64,000 nucleotides of DNA from JAMXLG01 sp963818925 (GCA_963818925.1 CAWFTN010000001.1:2852001-2916000); one strand, 5' to 3'; shown: positions 25,788 through 34,647, counted from the stretch's first letter. Program-made: numbers and translations. The notes: generated from the letters alone by a model not told the origin.

Positions 25788-28616
25788 CTACGACTTTTTC
25801 TTGCGCGTCGATGTCGGCGATGATTTCTTGCGCGTCGACGCCTTCTTCACGCCGCGCGGCGCCGCTGCGGCCGGCACCGCTTTCTTCGCGGGCGCGCGCT
25901 TCGGTTTTGCTTCCGCAGCGGGTTTCACTGCAGGCGCAGTCTTTTTGCGCGCCGGCGTGCGCTTCGGTTTTGCTTCCGTTGCTGCAGCTACCGTCTCCGT
26001 CGCCTTCTTGCGCGTTACGCGTTTCGGCTTCTCGACGGGTGCTTCCGCAGGTGGCGGCAATGCGGCGATACGCGACGCTTGGAGTTCGCCTGCCACACCG
26101 GCGGCCGCAGCAGTGCTGCGACGGCGACGCGCCGGTTTGGTCTGACGCAGCTCTTCCTTCGGCGCTTTCAAGTGCGGCGGCGGCGCCTCAACCGCCGGCG
26201 GACGCGCATTGCGAACCGGTTCGATCGCGCGTGACGGTTCTTTCGGCGCGGTCATTCCCGTGCGGTGCGCTTTGCCGTCCGCATCGACGCGGAAGACGTG
26301 GCGGTCGGGAACCGACGGACTCATCGGCAACGAACCCGTCAGCGGTTCGAAATCGCGCGGCTGCGGCTGGGGCTGCTGGCCGTTGATCTGGCCGTTGCTC
26401 GGCGCAACTTCACCACCGCGTCCACGACGGCGGCGGCGGCGGCGGCGGCGTCCGCGTCCTTCGCGTTCGTCACCGTGCACCGGTTCCTCGTGCGCATGTT
26501 GCGGATGGAGCGGCTGTTGTTCTTCCTCTTCTTCCTCGTCTTCGGATTCGGATTGCGCAGCGGCGCTTTGCGGCGTAATGCCGACCTGCATCGCAGCATC
26601 GAACCGCTCGCCTCCGCGACCGCGTCCGCCGCGGCGGCGGCGGCGACGCTTGCGCTTGCCGGCGCGTTGGCCGTCGCCTTCGCGCGCCGTAAGTTCTTCT
26701 TCGCCGATGATGATCGCGTCGGGTTGAGCTTCGCCTTTTTCTTCGGCGACGAGCGTCCGGTCTTGCGCTTCTTCCTCTTCACTCGCCGTGGTAATACCGA
26801 TCGGAGGACGCGCTTGCTGTTGCGACGCTGCCTCTTCCGCGAGCTCGCGCAGTTGCTGCGCTTCCTCGGCCGGCGTGAGTCCGCGTTTGCCCTTGCCGCC
26901 GCGACGGCGCTTCTTCTTTGCCGCAGCCGCTCCGGCGCTTACCAGCTCCGCGAGCACGTAATCGTTATCGTCGTCGATGTCGAGAATACGAATTTTTGCG
27001 GTGTTTCCGGCGTTATTCGCGGCGTTCTCCACTTCGACGATGTGACCGCTCACAACCGCCGCTGCCGACGTGACATTCGGAAGGCGCCCGGCGATCAGTT
27101 CTACTTCGTGTTCGTCGCCGACGCGAATCGCGCCGTTCGCAACGTGTGCGACGCGCTCGATGCGCGTTTTCTCGGGATGCAGCATCGGATCGACGCGAAC
27201 GTGAATCTTCGCATCGATTTCGCGCGCAAGCTCCAGAACTTCGTCCTCGTACCAGAACTCCATCTGGGCGGCCACTGTGGGCGCGACGCTCGCCACGACC
27301 TGCTTGTGATCGTGTTTGTGATCGCCGGCATGGCGCACTTGACGCAACGTCTCGATGGCAACCGACTGTGCCGACATGACGCTGCCCATGCCGCTGCACG
27401 TGGGACACGTACCGCGCAATTGCGCTCCGAGATCCTTGCCGACGCGCTTGCGCGTGAATTCGAGCAAGCCGAGATTCGAGAACGATTGAATCGTCGCGCG
27501 CGTGCGATCGCGGCGCAAGCCGTCTTCGAGCGCTTTGATGACTTTATTGCGCGACGATTCCGTCGACATGTCGATGAAGTCGCAGACGATGATGCCGCCG
27601 ATATCGCGCAAACGCACTTGGCGCGCGATCTCGGTTGCGGCCTCGAGATTCGTTTTGACGATCGTGTCTTCGAGATTGCGTCCGCCGGTGAACTTTCCGG
27701 AGTTGACGTCGATCACCGTCAGCGCTTCGGTTGATTCGATGACAATCGATCCGCCGGAAGGCAGATTGATCTTCGGTTTCATCAGCCGCTGCAGTTCTTC
27801 GGTGATCTTGTAGTCGTCGAAGAGATCGCGCCCGTGGTTGTAATGTTGCACGCGATCGAGATATTGCGGCCCGAGGAGTTGCAGAAACTCACGAACTTTG
27901 CGGTATTCTGCCTCATCGTCGATCAGCACCTTATCGACGTCTGCTGTGATGAAGTCGCGCGCCGCTTTGTAGACGAGATTCATGTCGCGATGCAAGAGCG
28001 ACGGCGAGGCGGCGCGCTTGAACGTCTCGAGAATGCCGTGCCACATGCGGATGAGCACGCCGAGATCCGCGATCAGTTCCGCTTCGCTCACACCTGCCGC
28101 AGCCGTGCGTACGACCGTTGCCATGCCTTCCGGGCGGATGCGCTTCATGATCGCCTTGAGACGATTGCGCTCGTCCGCCGATTCGATTTTCCGCGAAACG
28201 CCGGAGTATTTGCCGGTCGGCATCAGGATCAGGTAACGTCCCGGCAGCGAAATGTTCGTCGAAATGCGCGCGCCTTTGAGGCCGCGCGGCTCTTTGACGA
28301 TCTGCACGAGGACATCGTCGCCCTTCTTCACTTTCTCGTTGATCGTGAAGCCGGAGTGACCGTGCGTGATTTCGACGTCACCGATATTCAGCGGCTGCTT
28401 GTTGATGTCGTCGACATACAAAAACGCGTTGCGTCCCAAGCCGATGTCGACGAACGCCGCGCCCATGCCGGGCAATACGTTTTGTACTTTTCCTTTGTAA
28501 ATCGAGCCGATCACTTTCTCTTCGCGCTCGATGTAGAGTTCGGAGAGTACCCCGTCCTCAAGTATCGCAACCCGATTCTCCCACGGGTCGCTCGAGATCA
28601 AAATCTCGGATGCCAA
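25788..28616 (-). CDS. rng: Ribonuclease E/G family protein with long basic C-terminal tail
   Basis: 942 residues from TTG 28616, with GAGGA upstream. An S1 domain (about 35-120) leads into the RNase E/G core (to about 410), which has DVNSGKFTG, EAATEIARQVRLRDIGGIIVCDFIDM, RDRTRATIQSFSNLGLLEFTRKR and the Zn-link CPTCSGMG. A TRAM-like RNA-binding segment (about 480-555) follows. The last 390 residues are a low-complexity tail with three Arg clusters (for example KRKRRRRRRGGRGRGG) and Lys/Ala/Pro repeats (KPKRTPARKK). Such tails bind RNA and degradosome partners in RNase E. Whether this is rne or rng in function cannot be told from sequence. Its last codons overlap the HAD phosphatase frame. 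Confidence 0.94.
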   Translation of the reverse strand: MASEILISSDPWENRVAILEDGVLSELYIEREEKVIGSIYKGKVQNVLPGMGAAFVDIGLGRNAFLYVDDINKQPLNIGDVEITHGHSGFTINEKVKKGDDVLVQIVKEPRGLKGARISTNISLPGRYLILMPTGKYSGVSRKIESADERNRLKAIMKRIRPEGMATVVRTAAAGVSEAELIADLGVLIRMWHGILETFKRAASPSLLHRDMNLVYKAARDFITADVDKVLIDDEAEYRKVREFLQLLGPQYLDRVQHYNHGRDLFDDYKITEELQRLMKPKINLPSGGSIVIESTEALTVIDVNSGKFTGGRNLEDTIVKTNLEAATEIARQVRLRDIGGIIVCDFIDMSTESSRNKVIKALEDGLRRDRTRATIQSFSNLGLLEFTRKRVGKDLGAQLRGTCPTCSGMGSVMSAQSVAIETLRQVRHAGDHKHDHKQVVASVAPTVAAQMEFWYEDEVLELAREIDAKIHVRVDPMLHPEKTRIERVAHVANGAIRVGDEHEVELIAGRLPNVTSAAAVVSGHIVEVENAANNAGNTAKIRILDIDDDNDYVLAELVSAGAAAAKKKRRRGGKGKRGLTPAEEAQQLRELAEEAASQQQARPPIGITTASEEEEAQDRTLVAEEKGEAQPDAIIIGEEELTAREGDGQRAGKRKRRRRRRGGRGRGGERFDAAMQVGITPQSAAAQSESEDEEEEEEQQPLHPQHAHEEPVHGDEREGRGRRRRRRRRRGRGGEVAPSNGQINGQQPQPQPRDFEPLTGSLPMSPSVPDRHVFRVDADGKAHRTGMTAPKEPSRAIEPVRNARPPAVEAPPPHLKAPKEELRQTKPARRRRSTAAAAGVAGELQASRIAALPPPAEAPVEKPKRVTRKKATETVAAATEAKPKRTPARKKTAPAVKPAAEAKPKRAPAKKAVPAAAAPRGVKKASTRKKSSPTSTRKKKS

Positions 28617-28661
28617 ATTGTCCTCAAAACTCTAGGGGGCTCACCGCGGTATGACCCTGGC

Positions 28662-28673
28662 GGGAGCGCTCCC
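28662..28673. promoter_or_regulatory. Perfect 12-bp palindrome upstream of the RNase E/G gene
   Basis: GGGAGCGCTCCC lies 46 bases upstream of the rng start, in the 173-base gap shared with the divergent PilZ gene. It could be an operator or a leader hairpin, since RNase E genes often autoregulate through their 5' leader. Function not demonstrated. Confidence 0.35.
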
Positions 28674-28789
28674 TTGAAAAACCTTATAAACGCCCGCGAA
28701 CTTCCGGGCCGTTGAACCCTAGACCTGCGGGACTATTGCCGATACTCTGTTAAAGGAAGCTAGGGCTTTATAGCAGGAGGGCCTTTCCC

Positions 28790-29587
28790 ATGTCGGTCAA
28801 TCCGGCATCGACCAATCGACGATCGTTCTATCGCCAACCGATGTACCTGCGCATCGACGTGCGGGTGTCCGGCGTCCGTATCCCGGTCCCTGCGACCCTC
28901 GTCGACATCTCTGCCGGCGGGTGTCAAATCCATGCCCGGACCATGCTTAAGCCCCATCTCTCCGTTGAGTTTGACCTGCCGCGCGCCGGCATGGCCCCGC
29001 TTCGCCTCGGCGGCAAGCTGCGGAAGGTGACGTATACGGCAAGCGACCGCACGTTCCGGTACGCCGTGGAATTCGACGCGGTCGACGACCTCACGCGCGA
29101 CGATTTGGCGCGGTTCATTCACGAAGAACAACGGCGATCGCTGAGCTCGAGCCGCCGCGGGGCCGAAGACGAACGGCCGAAACCGCCGACGCGCCTGCAA
29201 GAGCTTCGCGCGCATCAGCGTGTTGAAGTGAACATTCCGGTGACGTATAGCATCGGAACGACGCCGAGGCTGCTCGAAGGCGTTGCGGTCGACGTGAGTA
29301 CCGGCGGTCTCCGCTTGATCAGCGACCGCGTGCTGCGTCAGGAATGGGACGTCAACATTCGGTTCACGCTGCCGAACGACGTGCTGCGCGTGCTGCATCC
29401 GCGGGCCGGCGCCCAACGTCCGTTCTCCGAATTGCGTCTCACGGCGCGGCCGTTACCCGGCGTAAAACAAACACGAGGCCGGTACATGCAAAGCCTCGTG
29501 TGGGTCAACCCCGATCCGCACGTCACCGATGAGATCCACCGCTTCATCGAAGCGGCGCAATTTACGTCGCTGCGCGCCGGACGCTAA
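28790..29587 (+). CDS. Tandem PilZ-domain protein (probable c-di-GMP effector)
   Basis: 265 residues with two PilZ-like domains. Domain 1 (about 8-110) opens with RRSFYRQPMYLRIDVRV and has VDISAGGCQI. Domain 2 (about 135-262) has LRAHQRVEVNIPV and VDVSTGGLRLIS. Both keep the (D/N)xSxxG part, and both have Arg residues in the RxxxR region. The domains are joined by a charged linker (about 112-132). c-di-GMP binding is likely but unproven. CAGGAGGG precedes the ATG. It ends four bases inside the convergent cupin gene. Confidence 0.85.
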   Translation: MSVNPASTNRRSFYRQPMYLRIDVRVSGVRIPVPATLVDISAGGCQIHARTMLKPHLSVEFDLPRAGMAPLRLGGKLRKVTYTASDRTFRYAVEFDAVDDLTRDDLARFIHEEQRRSLSSSRRGAEDERPKPPTRLQELRAHQRVEVNIPVTYSIGTTPRLLEGVAVDVSTGGLRLISDRVLRQEWDVNIRFTLPNDVLRVLHPRAGAQRPFSELRLTARPLPGVKQTRGRYMQSLVWVNPDPHVTDEIHRFIEAAQFTSLRAGR

Positions 29588-29898
29588 TATGCGGGCGGTC
29601 CGTACACGTTGAACGTGACCGCAGCTTCCGTTCCCTCGTTACGAAAACGGTGCGGGACTCTGCGCGGCACGATCGTGCTGTCGCCGCTGCGCATGACCCA
29701 TTTGCGATTGCCGACTTCCGCCGTGACCTCGCCGCTGATCACGTAAAGCACCTGTTCGCTCTGCGCGTGCTCGTTGCTCATCGGACCGCTTGCTGCACCG
29801 GGCTTCAACGTCATGATCGCCGTTTGCAATTCGTCGCCCGTCTCTTTTACTCTGAACCAATCGCCACCCATGACGTGGATGTACCCGGAAAGCGCCAC
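29584..29898 (-). CDS. Small cupin-domain protein
   Basis: 104 residues, a single cupin barrel with the two metal motifs: HAQSEQVLYVISGEVTAEVG (about 44-63) and the second motif VPRRVPHRFRNEG (about 78-90). Start uncertain: GTG 29898 or ATG 29871, neither with a clear ribosome site; both overlap the end of the LRR-like gene (52 or 25 bases), so translation is probably coupled. Metal-dependent function or ligand unknown. Confidence 0.82.
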   Translation of the reverse strand: MALSGYIHVMGGDWFRVKETGDELQTAIMTLKPGAASGPMSNEHAQSEQVLYVISGEVTAEVGNRKWVMRSGDSTIVPRRVPHRFRNEGTEAAVTFNVYGPPAY

Positions 29899-30947
29899 GG
29901 ATAGGCCCAGTGCGCGCGACGGTAGAGCTCGAGGTTTTTCCGCCGGCCGCCGATGTCGATTTCTGCGCGCAGCAAACCCTCATGTTCTAGCGCCCATTCC
30001 ACATCTGGAATCGCGAGTTGCCAAAGCCCGTGTAGTTCAAGCTGTTCCATCGACGTGACGTGCGCGAGCGCGGCGGTGCTCTGCAGTTCGTGAAGATGCT
30101 CGAGCGCAAGAGCCTGCAACGGTAACGTCGCTATTGCGTCCATGTTTGCAATGCCGGTCACGCGATTTACACGCAATGCGCGCAGCGGCGCCAATTCGCC
30201 GAAGCTTTTCGCGTCTGCGATGGCGATCAGCGAAAGATCTAACGTTTGAAGATCCGGCAGCGCGCGCAAGTCCCGAAGATCGATCGCCGAGCCGCGGACC
30301 GCGAATCGCAACGACGCGAGATTAGGAGCGGCCGCGGCGATCTGTTGCACGTTGTGCGGATACAGGATTTCGAGGTGACGTAGCGCCGGTAAGGGCGGAA
30401 TATGATCGATCGGGCCTGCAATCGTTAGGCGCCCGATCGGCGCCGAAGCGAACGCATTGAGGTGCGTCATGGCATCGCCGCTCATGCGAATGGTAACGCC
30501 CGGATGATTATGCAGCGCCGCGGCCACACGTTCGACGGTTGCCGCCACCAGACGCTGCGTGAACGCGAGAATGCAATCGTCATCGAGTGTGGCGAGCGCG
30601 TCCGAAGCGTTGCCGTCGAGCACTTCGCGTATGCTGATCTTCCGCTCGCGGGGGTGCGGCGCGCCGATCGATGCCGCAACGATGCGCTCCGCGCGCGACG
30701 CAGTCATCCAATAGATGTTTTGCGCGCGGGGTTCATTCAGCTTCGTAACGTCGATGCTGCCGTCGCGTTTCCAGCGGTGCACAACGAGCGCGTCGTCACT
30801 GACGCGCAGATCGAGCCATGACTCCTCACCGATCCAGGCGCGAATGACCACGACGCGATGTTCGCACTGAACGATGCAGCTCCGTGCAAACTGCCCATTG
30901 CCAAGTGGAAGCGCGAATGAGTCGCCGAGCCGATAGGGAAGTTTCAC
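29847..30947 (-). CDS. Leucine-rich-repeat-like protein of unknown function
   Basis: 366 residues from GTG 30947, no signal peptide. The N-terminal third is unassigned (SFALPLGNGQFARS and DLRVSDDALVVHRW suggest a beta domain). From about residue 175 a leucine-rich series begins: LPALRHLEILYPHN, APNLASLRFAV, LPDLQTLDLSLI, LAPLRALRVNRV, LPLQALALEHL and MEQLELHGLW. This forms about seven irregular LRRs of 21-24 residues. LRR proteins usually bind other proteins. The start faces the methyltransferase gene with about 30 overlapping bases. Partner unknown. Confidence 0.7.
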   Translation of the reverse strand: MKLPYRLGDSFALPLGNGQFARSCIVQCEHRVVVIRAWIGEESWLDLRVSDDALVVHRWKRDGSIDVTKLNEPRAQNIYWMTASRAERIVAASIGAPHPRERKISIREVLDGNASDALATLDDDCILAFTQRLVAATVERVAAALHNHPGVTIRMSGDAMTHLNAFASAPIGRLTIAGPIDHIPPLPALRHLEILYPHNVQQIAAAAPNLASLRFAVRGSAIDLRDLRALPDLQTLDLSLIAIADAKSFGELAPLRALRVNRVTGIANMDAIATLPLQALALEHLHELQSTAALAHVTSMEQLELHGLWQLAIPDVEWALEHEGLLRAEIDIGGRRKNLELYRRAHWAYPWRFPGTSTSWVAIGSE

Positions 30948-31555
30948 GCGTGCCGAGTTCCGAACGCAGCGCGGGTAGGCGTTTCGATCACGATTACGGT
31001 GTCACGACGCAAGCGATTCTGTTCCTCACCGACCTCGATCCGGAGCATGTCGGTGACGCGGGCGCACATGCGACGCACTATGAAGCGGTACCGGTCGCGG
31101 ACTTTCGCGTACTGGTGAACGCGCTGCCGCCGGAAGCGATTCTCGTTTCGACATTCGTCGACGTCGGCGCCGGAATGGGGCGCGCAATATTGCTCGCCGC
31201 CGAATATCGCTTCAAGCAAGTTCTGGGCATCGAACTCTCGCCGGGGCTTTACGAAGTTTCGAGCGAGAATCTCGAACACGCCGATCGCTCGCGGCGCGCT
31301 TGCCGCGACGTACGCCTGGTTCGCGGAGACGCGCGCTCGTGGTCGTATCCGCCGGGCAACCTCGTCGTGTTTATGTACAATCCGTTTGATGGCGAAGCGA
31401 TGCGTGCGACGCTCGGGTCGATCCTGCACCGCCGCAATCCCGGCACCACGTGGCTGCTCTATCACACGCCGGTGGAACGCGACATCATCGAAGGCGATCC
31501 CGAATGGCAACTGCTCTCGTCAACACGCAGCGGCCTCATCTACCGCCACGATTGA
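30917..31555 (+). CDS. Class I SAM-dependent methyltransferase-like protein
   Basis: About 212 residues from ATG 30917 (GTG 30950 is an alternative). It has the nucleotide-binding loop VSTFVDVGAGMGRAILLAAEY, the acidic VLGIELSPGLYEVS, the LVRGDARSW strand and VVFMYNPFDG. The last resembles a motif IV where catalytic-site residues sit. This pattern is common in DUF-type methyltransferases and in Dot1-like folds. Substrate unknown. The start overlaps the divergent LRR-like gene. Confidence 0.8.
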   Translation: MSRRADREVSRVPSSERSAGRRFDHDYGVTTQAILFLTDLDPEHVGDAGAHATHYEAVPVADFRVLVNALPPEAILVSTFVDVGAGMGRAILLAAEYRFKQVLGIELSPGLYEVSSENLEHADRSRRACRDVRLVRGDARSWSYPPGNLVVFMYNPFDGEAMRATLGSILHRRNPGTTWLLYHTPVERDIIEGDPEWQLLSSTRSGLIYRHD

Positions 31556-31560
31556 GGTGG

Positions 31561-32697
31561 CTAGGCGTTGCCGAGAATTTCGCGATCTTTTTGCGAGTAG
31601 ATATTGAGGAGGACGCCGACCGCTGCGAAGTCGGTCAATACGGCGGAGCCGCCGTAGGACATGAACGGCAGCGGGATGCCGGTGATCGGCATGATGCCGA
31701 TCGTCATGCCGATGTTGACGAGCATGTGAAAGAACAGCATCGCGACGAGTCCCGCAGCGAGCAGAAAACCGAAACGATCGCGGGCCGATATCATCGTCTT
31801 GATTCCGCCGTAGAGCACCATGCCGTACAGTGCGATCAGCACTGTCGCACCGACGAAACCCAACTCTTCGGCAAGCACGGTAAAGATAAAATCGCGCGAG
31901 TGTTCCGGTACGAAATTCAACTGCGTCTGCGTGCCGTGATGTAAGCCGCGACCGAACCATTCGCCGTTGCCGACGGCGATCTTCGATTGATTGAGGTTGT
32001 ATCCGGCGCCTTGCGGATCCGATGTCGGGTTCAAAAAGACGAGCAGACGCGCTTTTTGGAACGGCTTCAGAATCGCGTTCGTGCCGACGGCTGCTGCGCC
32101 CGCGATGACCACGCCCATCACGTAGATCAAGAAATCGCCGAGCTTCGGCAATCCGAAAAAGAGCTGCGAGGTGAGAATCGCACCGATCACGAGCGACGTG
32201 CCGAGGTCCGGCTGCTTGAGAATGAGCAATGCCGGAATCGCTGCCGTGAGCAGCGGTTTCCATAAATCTTGCACGCGATCGTACGTGCTCTTACACAGCA
32301 CGGCCGCGATAGAGACCGCGAGAATCAGCTTCGCCGCTTCCGATGGCTGGAACGTGAAGAACGAACCGACCGCGATCCACCGTTGCGCGCCGAGCGCCGA
32401 ATGGCCGCCGCGCAAAATAAACGCAAGCAACCCTAAGTTCACGATGTACAGCCCGGGCGCCCACCGTTGCCAATTCCGGTAATCGATGAACGAGAACGCG
32501 ATCATCAACGGGATGCCCACCAGCACGTAGATGATTTGCTTTTTGTACTCGCCGAAAGGGCTGCCGCCGGCGTGCAGATCGGCGGATTGAATGCACACGA
32601 TTCCGAGTGCGGAGACGAGGATGCACGCGATCGCAAGCGACCAATTGAAATTCCTGACGTATCGACGGGCATCGGAGCCCAACGCAAGGACGGCCAC
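31561..32697 (-). CDS. rodA: Rod-shape-determining protein RodA (SEDS peptidoglycan polymerase)
   Basis: 378 residues with ten or so membrane segments. SEDS hallmarks: GHSALGAQRWI, FQPSEAAKL, KQPDLGTSLV, FVPEHSRDFIFTVLAEELGFVG and TGIPLPFMSYGGSA. The catalytic Asp of the large loop is expected in the KQPD region. It polymerises glycan strands for side-wall growth, normally together with a class B PBP that is not in this window. Last gene of the min-AlkB run, linking division-site placement with elongation. Confidence 0.95.
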   Translation of the reverse strand: MAVLALGSDARRYVRNFNWSLAIACILVSALGIVCIQSADLHAGGSPFGEYKKQIIYVLVGIPLMIAFSFIDYRNWQRWAPGLYIVNLGLLAFILRGGHSALGAQRWIAVGSFFTFQPSEAAKLILAVSIAAVLCKSTYDRVQDLWKPLLTAAIPALLILKQPDLGTSLVIGAILTSQLFFGLPKLGDFLIYVMGVVIAGAAAVGTNAILKPFQKARLLVFLNPTSDPQGAGYNLNQSKIAVGNGEWFGRGLHHGTQTQLNFVPEHSRDFIFTVLAEELGFVGATVLIALYGMVLYGGIKTMISARDRFGFLLAAGLVAMLFFHMLVNIGMTIGIMPITGIPLPFMSYGGSAVLTDFAAVGVLLNIYSQKDREILGNA

Positions 32698-32733
32698 CTA
32701 ACGATCCTTCCTCAAAAACGAGCGCATTGCGTA

Positions 32734-33195
32734 CTACTTGTCGGTCAACACCGCGCGGAACGTGAGATTGATCCGCTCGCCGTGCAGCCGGTTCTCTTTT
32801 GGTACCGCATGTTGAAAACGCTGCTGCGATGCGCCTCCCATGATCAAGAGACTGCCGTGGGCGAGACGGAGATCAAGCAGGCGCTTCTTATCAGATTTCG
32901 CGCGCATTGTGAAGAGTCGCGGCGTGCCGAGGCTCACGGACGCGATCACGGGCGTTGCGCCCAACTCCCGTTCATTGTCCGCATGCCAGCCCATGCCGTC
33001 GTTACCCGAGCGATACCGATTGAGCAGCACGCTGTTGAATCGCGCGCCCGCTGCGTCTTCGACGAGCGTACGCAGTTCCAGCAGCGGCGCGTTCCACGGT
33101 GCGGGCGCGTTTTTCAATCCTGAGTAGGTGTAGACCGCGCCCTCGTCGCCATACCAGGCGGTCAGGCGCGGCATGGCATGCACTTTCCCGAACAC
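32734..33195 (-). CDS. AlkB-like 2-oxoglutarate/Fe(II) dioxygenase; N-terminus extends upstream in frame to about 33300
   Basis: From GTG 33195 there are 153 residues containing PRLTAWYGDEG, FNSVLLNRYRSG, Fe ligands in GWHADNE and FQHAVP, and the 2-oxoglutarate Arg region RINLTFR. This fits AlkB-type DNA/RNA demethylases (ALKBH2/3-like). Family members carry about 35-40 more N-terminal residues, and that segment (VLYIEDFLTPQGADRYFLTL) is encoded in the same frame from about 33291 down. There, at 33303-33305, the frame meets the minE stop, and I see no ATG, GTG or TTG in the preceding 40 codons. CTG 33270 is the nearest non-standard option. Repair of alkylated bases is the likely role. Confidence 0.82.
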   Translation of the reverse strand: MFGKVHAMPRLTAWYGDEGAVYTYSGLKNAPAPWNAPLLELRTLVEDAAGARFNSVLLNRYRSGNDGMGWHADNERELGATPVIASVSLGTPRLFTMRAKSDKKRLLDLRLAHGSLLIMGGASQQRFQHAVPKENRLHGERINLTFRAVLTDK

Positions 33196-33302
33196 CGTAA
33201 TCGCTTGCTGCGCCCACGCAATCGTGTCGCGTAGCGTGAGGAAATACCGGTCGGCGCCTTGCGGAGTCAGGAAGTCCTCGATGTAGAGGACATCCTCGGC
33301 AA

Positions 33303-33791
33303 CTAGTGCGCGGTCGCGGGCTTCGTTCCGCCGGCTTTCTTCTTGCGACGTCGACGTGTTGGTGGCGCTCCGGACATGCTGGCGGTCGCTGCCTTTGCTT
33401 GCGGCTCGACGGCGACGGCTTCAGCGATTACTTCTGTTTCCGCGGGTGGCCCTGCGAGCGGCTCAGCAGGGTGAACGCTCTGCGTTAAGCCTTGACGGTC
33501 GGCCTCCGACCGATCCGTGCTCTCATCTGGTTTGTTGGGGCGCATCACCGCGGTGATCGGGATGTTGGCGAGCATTGCGAGCGCCTTGTCCTCGCGTTCG
33601 AAGTTGACTTCGACTTTTTCGCGGTCGACTTCGACGTAGCGTGAAATCACGTCGATGAGGTCGCGCTTCATGTTCTCGATGATCTCGGGCGCAAGCGCGA
33701 GATGATCGGTCATCAGCACGAGACGCAGCCGTTCCTTCGCCGTCGAACTCGACGGTGTTTGGCCGAATACTCTTTTGACCCACTCGATCAT
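33303..33791 (-). CDS. minE: Cell division topological specificity factor MinE with long C-terminal extension
   Basis: 162 residues. The first 85 (MIEWVKRVFG, ERLRLVLMTDHLALAPEI, DLIDVISRYVEVD) match MinE, with the MinD-binding beta strand and the dimer domain. The remaining half is unlike MinE: an acidic Ala/Pro/Glu-rich linker and a basic end (RRRRKKKAGG). It overlaps minD by ATGA (33788-33791). It drives MinD off the membrane; the tail's role is unknown. Confidence 0.92.
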   Translation of the reverse strand: MIEWVKRVFGQTPSSSTAKERLRLVLMTDHLALAPEIIENMKRDLIDVISRYVEVDREKVEVNFEREDKALAMLANIPITAVMRPNKPDESTDRSEADRQGLTQSVHPAEPLAGPPAETEVIAEAVAVEPQAKAATASMSGAPPTRRRRKKKAGGTKPATAH

Positions 33792-34642
33792 GATTTGCGT
33801 CCTCCGAAGAGCGCGCTCAGTTTGCCGAGGAACGACGTCTCTTTCACTTCAACCGCCGGCGCGGGAACGTCTTCACCCGCAACGCGCGCGGCAATCGCAT
33901 GATAAGCGCTCGCCGTTGCGCCGTCGCGCCGCAGCGCAAGCGGTTCGCCTCTGTTCGTCGTGACGATGATCTCGGGCTCGTCCGCGATCACGCCGAGCAG
34001 CGGCAGATGCAGAATGCCGTTCACGTCCTCGACGGAAAGCATCTTGCCTTTCTTCACGAGTTGCGGGCGCAACCGGTTGATGATCAGCTGCGGCTTGAAC
34101 CTATTTCCAAGCAGTCCGACGACGCGGTCGACGTCGCGCACGGCCGAGACTTCCGGCGTGCAGACGACGATCGCTTCATCCGCGCCGACCACGGCGTTTT
34201 GGAACCCTAGCTCGATGCCGGCGGGGCAGTCGATGAGCACGTAGTCGAAGCTTTCGCGCAGCGTTTGAATCAGCGCGCGCATCTTCTCGGTGTCGACTTC
34301 ATCTTTTTCGCGCGTTTGCGCCGCGGCGAGAAGCGACAGCGTTTCGACGCGCTTGTCGCCGACGAGCGCCTCGTCGATCGAGACTTTTTCTTCCAGGACG
34401 TCGAGCACGTGATATTTCACGCGGCTCTCGAGACCGAGCACGATATCGAGATTGCGCAAGCCGACATCGGCGTCGACGAGCACGACGCGGGCACCGCGCG
34501 CGGCGAGCGCCGTCCCGAGATTCGCCGTCGTCGTCGTTTTGCCGACGCCGCCTTTACCAGAGGTGACGACGATTGCGCGTCCGAGCTTTTTCGCGGGCTC
34601 GTCCGTCGGCGTCGTGTCTACTGACTGCTGTAATTGGTGCAT
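33788..34642 (-). CDS. minD: Septum site-determining protein MinD, copy A
   Basis: 284 residues. Deviant Walker A SGKGGVGKTTTTAN, switch I DADVGLRNLD, Walker B YVLIDCPAGIELGF, and a C-terminal amphipathic helix (about 270-284, TSFLGKLSALFGG) for membrane binding. An N-terminal 20-residue extension precedes the domain. It sits directly before minE and overlaps it, so this is probably the copy working with MinE. Its product is about 55% like the neighbouring MinD by eye. Confidence 0.95.
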   Translation of the reverse strand: MHQLQQSVDTTPTDEPAKKLGRAIVVTSGKGGVGKTTTTANLGTALAARGARVVLVDADVGLRNLDIVLGLESRVKYHVLDVLEEKVSIDEALVGDKRVETLSLLAAAQTREKDEVDTEKMRALIQTLRESFDYVLIDCPAGIELGFQNAVVGADEAIVVCTPEVSAVRDVDRVVGLLGNRFKPQLIINRLRPQLVKKGKMLSVEDVNGILHLPLLGVIADEPEIIVTTNRGEPLALRRDGATASAYHAIAARVAGEDVPAPAVEVKETSFLGKLSALFGGRKS

Positions 34643-34647
34643 CGCGA

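Noticed and set aside
26265..27734. 489-residue plus-strand frame inside the RNase E/G gene
   Set aside because: Antisense to a conserved enzyme; hydrophobic and Arg composition arises from the complement of Lys/Arg codons.
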